Source: Watersipora subatra
Taxonomy: Eukaryota; Bryozoa; Gymnolaemata; Cheilostomatida; Watersiporidae
Assembly: GCF_963576615.1 (NCBI RefSeq)
Contig: NC_088710.1
Location: 75,029,019-75,093,018 of the forward strand
DNA: 64,000 nucleotides
Direction: 5' to 3'
In this document: piece by piece, positions 60,101 through 64,000 of the stretch
Position numbering within the stretch: position 1 is the first letter of the stretch
Layout: the number at the start of each line of letters is the position of its first letter
Translations under genes and position numbers: made by a program
Notes under the pieces: model-generated
Seen by the model: the letters and a program-made list of their open reading frames with translations, nothing else
Databases searched by the model: none
What the model was told of the DNA's origin: nothing

Positions 60101-62509
60101 GGAGTTGCAAAACGGTTAATAGAAACTTAAGTCGTGAAAATCCACTGCTTCTATTGGCTAATAATTACGAGTGACGGAATGAATGTGTCACCAAAGCCCT
60201 GATATAACCTCCTACCGGCGCGATGCAAAGCATCTAGCGCCAGTGATAAGCCTTTCCTTGCAGGACAATAAACCATAATATAGAGTCATCTTTCTGCCAA
60301 TCTGTCCCTTCTTCATAGTCACTAGTGAAAACATCTCACCAACATTAGGTTTGCTATGGTAACTTTAATTAAAATTGTAGTGCGCTTCTTCAAGGCATTC
60401 TTATTGGTAATATTAGAGTTTCTCTGATCGCTATTGGCCTCTTCAATATCATATCAAAGGTCACTCATTAAAATATACAGAATTTCTAAAATCAAAAAGT
60501 GTAGTTCTATGTAATTTTATCACTCATGTTTTTAAAAGGGTTATGGTAGACTAGTTTCACATTTGCAAAACATTTTAACAAAAAAATAAATCGATAAATA
60601 TATTACAATTAATTCGTCTTTATGTACAATCCTTTCCGATAGTGATGCACTAACTAGTGATGATGATAGTGATGATAGTGATGCATGTATTAACTAGAGT
60701 TTTATTATTGGCATGGCTTAATCAATACTGTTAATAAATGTTGGCTACCAAATTCCTGGCAACTATAGGTGCATTTTTTTATAGATATTTTTTATTGATA
60801 GTAATTATTTTTTTGGATGACAGGGAAACTTGAAATGGAGGCCTCTCACATGTGTGTGTTGGCTCACATATGCATAGCCACTAGGTAGTACGTACATAGT
60901 TATGCATAGCCACTAGGTAGTACGTACATAGTTATGCATAGCCACTAGGTAGTACGTACATAGTTATGCATAGCCACTAGGTAGTACGTACATAGTTATG
61001 CATAGCCACTAGGTAGTACGTACATAGTTATGCATAGCCACTAGGTAGTATGTACATAGTTATGCATAGCCACTAGGTAGTACGTACGTAGTTATGCATA
61101 GCCACTAGGTAGTACGTACATAGTTATGCATAGCCACTAGGTAGTACGTACATAGTTATGCATAGCCACTAGGTAGTATGTACATAGTTATGCATAGCCA
61201 CTAGGTAGTATGTACATAGTTATGCATAGCCACTAGGTAGTACGTACATAGTTATGCATAGCCACTAGGTAGTACGTACATAGTTATGCATAGCCACTAG
61301 GTAGTACGTACATAGTTATGCATAGCCACTAGGTAGTACGTACATAGTTATGCATAGCCACTAGGTAGTATGTACATAGTTATGCATAGCCACTAGGTAG
61401 TATGTACATAGTTATGCATAGGTGATCATAAGTCAATATTTGAATGTACTTGTGTTTACTCTACAGTGTGTTGTACTAGTGTTTACTCTACAGCGTGTTG
61501 TACTTGTGTCTACTCTACAGTGTGTTATACTTGTGTTTACTCTACAGCGTGTTGTACTTGTGTTTACTCTACAGCGTGTTGTACTAGTGTGCACTTCACA
61601 GTGTGTTGTACTTGTGTTTACTCTACAGCGTGTTATACTTGTGTTTACTCTACAGCGTGTTGTACTTGTGTTTACTTTAGTACAAAGCATAACAAGTTAG
61701 TCTTATCATGATTGACCTGGATTAGTTTGGTCTGTTTTCTTTTCAGTATGTGGAATCAAAGCTATCCAAGAAGATCTTAGAGCAGGCTCGTCTGCAACAG
61801 GTGGAGCTAGAGGAGCAGTATGGTACTACAGTTAAACCGTAAGCCATACCTCTGTCAAAAACTTCCATTGATCAATCATTTGCTGGATGTTTGTAGTGGC
61901 AGTACTGCATTATAAACATACTGCTTGTAGCACAAAGTCAACAAGCTTTTCCGCTACAGTCCAGCTTGATTCTAATTCGGAAGCCTCGGACACTGAAGAG
62001 CGAAGCACATTTGAGGAGCAAGCGGTGCAGATAGACCCAGCAGACGAGGAACAGATGAATCAGTTTATGTCAAGCGATCCGATGAAAAGGCGCACGCTGG
62101 CTGATATTATTCAAGAGAAGCTCACAGAAAAACGCACAGAGATACAGAGTCAAATGTCAGGTAAGTACATGTGCGGGTTGAGCTCAGCTGTTTACAAGCA
62201 AGACATTGTAAAAGTACAGATTCAGTTTCGGTAAGTAATTAGCAGTAAGTACACTTACATCATGGTAGGAATTATAAAAATAACTTTTAGTATTGTATTA
62301 GAAAGGGGTCTAAATGCTGTTTTTTTGCGGAATACCCACCCTTCAGCTCTTTCATCACGCTGGTTTTTACAGATGCTACAAATGTAAAAGATTTGGATGA
62401 AAGACTGGTGGAGATGTACCGCAAGGTTGGCTTGGTATTGCGCAAGTACCGTAGTGGCAAGATTCCAAAGGCTTTCAAAGTGGTTCCAACCTTGTCTAAC
62501 TGGGAACAG
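53987..62509 (+). CDS. BYSL: bystin (40S ribosome biogenesis factor), 5' part
   Basis: Bystin/Enp1 binds pre-40S particles in the nucleolus and cytoplasm and is needed for small-subunit rRNA maturation. Exons 53987-54124, 61747-61838, 61931-62160 and 62373-62509 join in phase (0,2,1) into 199 residues. The rest lies beyond the window. Family matches, in order: a basic start [32 protein letters not shown], as in YVGPRLSRRILQQAR of human bystin; an acidic stretch [26 protein letters not shown]; and [20 protein letters not shown]. Intron 1 is 7.6 kb and packed with repeats. The ATG has A at -3 and G at +4. Confidence 0.95.
54590..54690. repeat. GC-rich island in bystin intron 1
   Basis: A sharply GC-rich stretch in AT-rich DNA (GGGGAGGGTCTGGGAGGGGA, GGGGGCCCTCCCCCGAG). 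It looks like part of a dispersed transposon end. On composition it is foreign to its surroundings. Confidence 0.5.
54846..56105. mobile_element. pogo/Tigger-like element (1.26 kb), bystin intron 1
   Basis: Ends CAGTCATACTTCGACTTACG and CGTAAGTTGAAGTATTACTG between TA dinucleotides. GCTCGTAT motifs recur near both ends. A 75-residue minus-strand ORF at 55380 has no recognised domain. Confidence 0.85.
56141..56430. repeat. pair of 60-bp direct repeats
   Basis: ACATGTACATGTGTACATAG through TTGACACTTGTCTTTTAAAA occurs at about 56143-56200 and again at 56374-56430 with one or two changes, about 230 bp apart. Confidence 0.85.
56757..57200 (-). pseudogene. hAT transposase C-terminal fragment
   Basis: A remnant of the hAT dimerisation region. 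After a degenerate [18 protein letters not shown] comes [18 protein letters not shown], then [19 protein letters not shown] and NALIATK, the usual order at the C-terminus of hAT transposases. The frame is open from about 57196 down to the stop near 56757, and broken above by a TGA. No N-terminal or catalytic part is seen. It lies antisense in bystin intron 1. Confidence 0.85.
57206..57252. repeat. 46-bp near-perfect palindrome at the edge of the hAT fragment
   Basis: Arms TGTAAAAGATTTCTGCCATG and its exact complement meet around GGACAGTCC, giving about 22-bp arms with almost no loop. Confidence 0.9.
57253..58700. other. bystin intron 1, repeat-poor part
   Basis: Contains the palindrome AGCGCAACGTTGCGCT near 57453. 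The rest is AT-rich with no gene recognised. Confidence 0.45.
58704..59564. repeat. 41-bp minisatellite, 21 copies, two unit types
   Basis: The unit begins CCCCAGCCACGGTGATAGCA. Units are identical except TAATGCTG or TAATCCTG. Reading left to right: seven G units, then CC G CC GG CC GG C GG. This patterned order points to duplication of multi-unit blocks. Confidence 0.97.
59864..60055 (-). CDS. orphan open reading frame, doubtful
   Basis: 63 codons with an ATG, reading [20 protein letters not shown] and later [16 protein letters not shown]. The composition is more protein-like than other short ORFs here. It has no recognised domain, no clear splice sites, and lies antisense in bystin intron 1. 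Confidence 0.2.
   Translation of the reverse strand: MPVTQMSCKLDYHDLEEHEVQLYTFVVELAVRMNSKNQKIIKAKYETKGTFTSLTLLSVIHSK
60869..61421. repeat. 32-bp minisatellite, about 17 copies
   Basis: The unit begins TATGCATAGCCACTAGGTAG, followed by TACGTACATAGT. Some units have TATGTACAT for TACGTACAT, a CpG-type change, and one has TACGTACGT. Confidence 0.97.
61443..61679 (+). repeat. 27-bp minisatellite carrying acceptor-like CTACAG sites
   Basis: About nine units of TGTGTTTACTCTACAGCG plus TGTTGTACT. Each unit provides a pyrimidine-containing stretch ending in CAG (the last unit ends TTTAG). The array stops about 65 bp before the true acceptor of bystin exon 2 (CTTTTCAG at 61739-61746). ORFs in three frames are artefacts of the period. 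Confidence 0.93.
61747..61838 (+). CDS. BYSL: bystin exon 2
   Basis: Acceptor CTTTTCAG, donor ACC|GTAAGC, phase 2. It encodes [18 protein letters not shown] and the Glu-rich segment after it. Confidence 0.95.
61931..62160 (+). CDS. BYSL: bystin exon 3
   Basis: The start is placed after TGCTTGTAG; a later AG (ACAAG) would also keep frame and remove five residues. Donor TCAG|GTAAGT. It encodes the acidic region and [15 protein letters not shown]. Confidence 0.85.
62373..62509 (+). CDS. BYSL: bystin exon 4
   Basis: Acceptor GGTTTTTACAG and donor CAG|GTGAGG. It encodes [16 protein letters not shown] and [17 protein letters not shown]. The next exon is outside the window. Confidence 0.95.
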
Positions 62510-62579
62510 GTGAGGTTTGAATTGACTGGCCCTTCCCTGAAGGGAGCAAGAGCACATCAACAATTAAAACATTATACTA

Positions 62580-63465
62580 AAGGTTGACTTGCAACAAAAT
62601 TTACATTACAGTTATTTGATATCAAAAGATTCACCATGTCTTACTCTGTTGTGTTGTAGGTGCAAAATATGTGAGAATGTGATTACAAGCTCTTAAAAGC
62701 TAAAAAACGAACAGTTAATCGCAGCCACACGAGACCGCCGTAGTTTGGATTCCCTTTCCAAAACGGCTCAAATATGATGTAGCTGTGGTAGATGGTTTCT
62801 GTTTACACTTTCATGCAACCTTATTCGTCGAAATATTTTCACAAATATACTTCACGCATTCAATAAAACCATGTCTATTGTTCTTACGCGTCTGTTTTAT
62901 CGTCATTGTAATGCTGTCACTTTTAGCAGTGATATCTTATAACCTACCGTAAAAATTCATTTAATTTTTTAACCTTAACTCGAAGGAGTACATATCATTG
63001 TCTGATAATCATGACGAGCCTGTTAGTCACCTGTGATAATCGAAAAGTGCTGCAAAAATTATTTTCGAAGTATTGGGTCTCATGATCAGATTACTACTTG
63101 ACGATTAGTTCAAGCCAAAACAAAACTGTAAAGTAGCGAGCATCTATATTTGATACGGGGTTTTCGGTAAAACCCGAAGTGTTTGTCATAAACTAGTGCT
63201 ACGATAAGTTTATTATATAGAACTTTTTATTGGTCATTCAATTCACGTGAGGACATCACGTGACAAGACAATGACCAAACTGTCATGGCTATGTCAGAGA
63301 AATAAACGGATTCCAACCTACGGCGGCTTTTCGTTTTTGAGCTTTTAAGAGCTTGTAATCACATTCTCACATATTTTGCACCTACAACACAACAGAGTAA
63401 GACATGGTGAATCTTTTCATATCAAATAACTGTAATGTAAATTTTGTTGCAAGTCAACTTTTAAG
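62580..63465. mobile_element. 880-bp TA-flanked MITE family, copy 4 (bystin intron 4)
   Basis: Starts AAGGTTGACTTGCAACAAAA and ends TTTGTTGCAAGTCAACTTT, flanked by TA. Full length and closest in sequence and orientation to copy 1. It lies about 70 bp after the exon 4 donor. Confidence 0.9.
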
Positions 63466-64000
63466 AGTTTTGAGTATATATTGCTATACACTTTAATTAC
63501 AAAAAATACAAAGAATAGAAATGTACAGCTGACAGTTGGAATTGCAAATACAAAAAAATGGCTTACATAGCTCCATTTTTCATCTGCTCCCTAATTGAAT
63601 CAATTAATTTCTGTACACACTAAATTATGTGTTGAATTATCAAATTAGTTTAAAAAATATTTGCATTAATATTAAATTAATTTTTCCTTGAAATAAATTG
63701 TATTAAATTGCCAAATAAGTTTACACGAGTAATCATGTTACTAATTAAATTGGCAACCATAGTTGCAGCTAAATTAAATTAAAGGTTTTCAATTTCATTT
63801 TGTAAAATAAACCATTTCATGCACCCCTGATGTTGCACGTAGTCGCTTTATTTTATCTTCATGCAAATATTATATATATGATATTTGTTTATATATATTA
63901 TATATAAATATATATATCTAGATGCTAGATATTGTACATAATGTATACTCTGTCTATTAATACTCAACATAATACATACACTGTCTATAGATATTGTACA
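63466..64000. other. bystin intron 4, AT-rich
   Basis: TAAATTAA- and TATATA-rich DNA. A short repeat at 63925-64000 (ATATTGTACATAA.. / ACACTGTCTAT) continues to the window edge. No exon was found. Confidence 0.6.

Noticed and set aside
61422..61711. ORFs in three frames with Val/Leu/Thr or Cys/Tyr repeats
   Set aside because: They come from the 27-bp minisatellite.

Overview
This window looks like a piece of an animal nuclear genome. It is AT-rich, its genes are split by GT-AG introns, and most of its length is transposon relics and minisatellites. The proteins I recognise (an Alx-type homeobox factor and bystin) are metazoan. The repeats (pogo-like and Helitron-like MITEs with many tandem arrays) resemble those of marine invertebrates. 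I cannot name the species. All exon structures below were spliced by eye, using reading phase and GT/AG sites.

Genes. (1) 6591-8354, minus strand: a five-exon gene for a small four-helix membrane protein of 164 aa. A possible further exon with a hydrophobic segment lies at 6305-6401. (2) 29414-44029, minus strand: an aristaless-like (Alx) paired-class homeobox gene in five exons, predicted 335 aa. It has an octapeptide, a homeodomain split by the classical intron between residues 46 and 47, and a very divergent OAR-like tail. (3) 53987 to beyond 62509, plus strand: the first four coding exons of bystin (BYSL/Enp1), with a 7.6-kb first intron. The rest of this gene lies past the window's right edge.

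Mobile DNA. 1.1-6.2 kb holds Helitron-like elements, two pogo-like MITEs, a small hAT-type foldback element and the 3' end of a non-LTR retrotransposon. 9.1-11.6 kb is a head-to-tail stack of three inverted-repeat elements. 13.9-15.7 kb is a larger TA-flanked element that carries spliced coding remnants; its internally deleted derivative is at 32.0-32.6 kb. 15.9-22.4 kb holds a Helitron-like element with a nested pogo-like MITE, three more TA-flanked elements, and one MITE that has itself been hit by a Harbinger-like and a hAT-like MITE. 24.0-25.4 kb is a decayed element with TTAA at its right end. The bystin introns hold a pogo-like element, a hAT transposase fragment and a fourth copy of the 880-bp MITE.

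Tandem arrays are numerous. The largest are a very uniform 32-bp array (50.9-52.3 kb), a 41-bp array with a higher-order pattern (58.7-59.6 kb) and another 32-bp array (60.9-61.4 kb). Two 27-bp arrays are special because every unit carries a splice-site-like sequence and the array sits directly beside a predicted exon: donor-like at 6.2-6.3 kb and acceptor-like at 61.4-61.7 kb. No rRNA gene, intact tRNA gene, CRISPR array or prokaryotic operon was seen.
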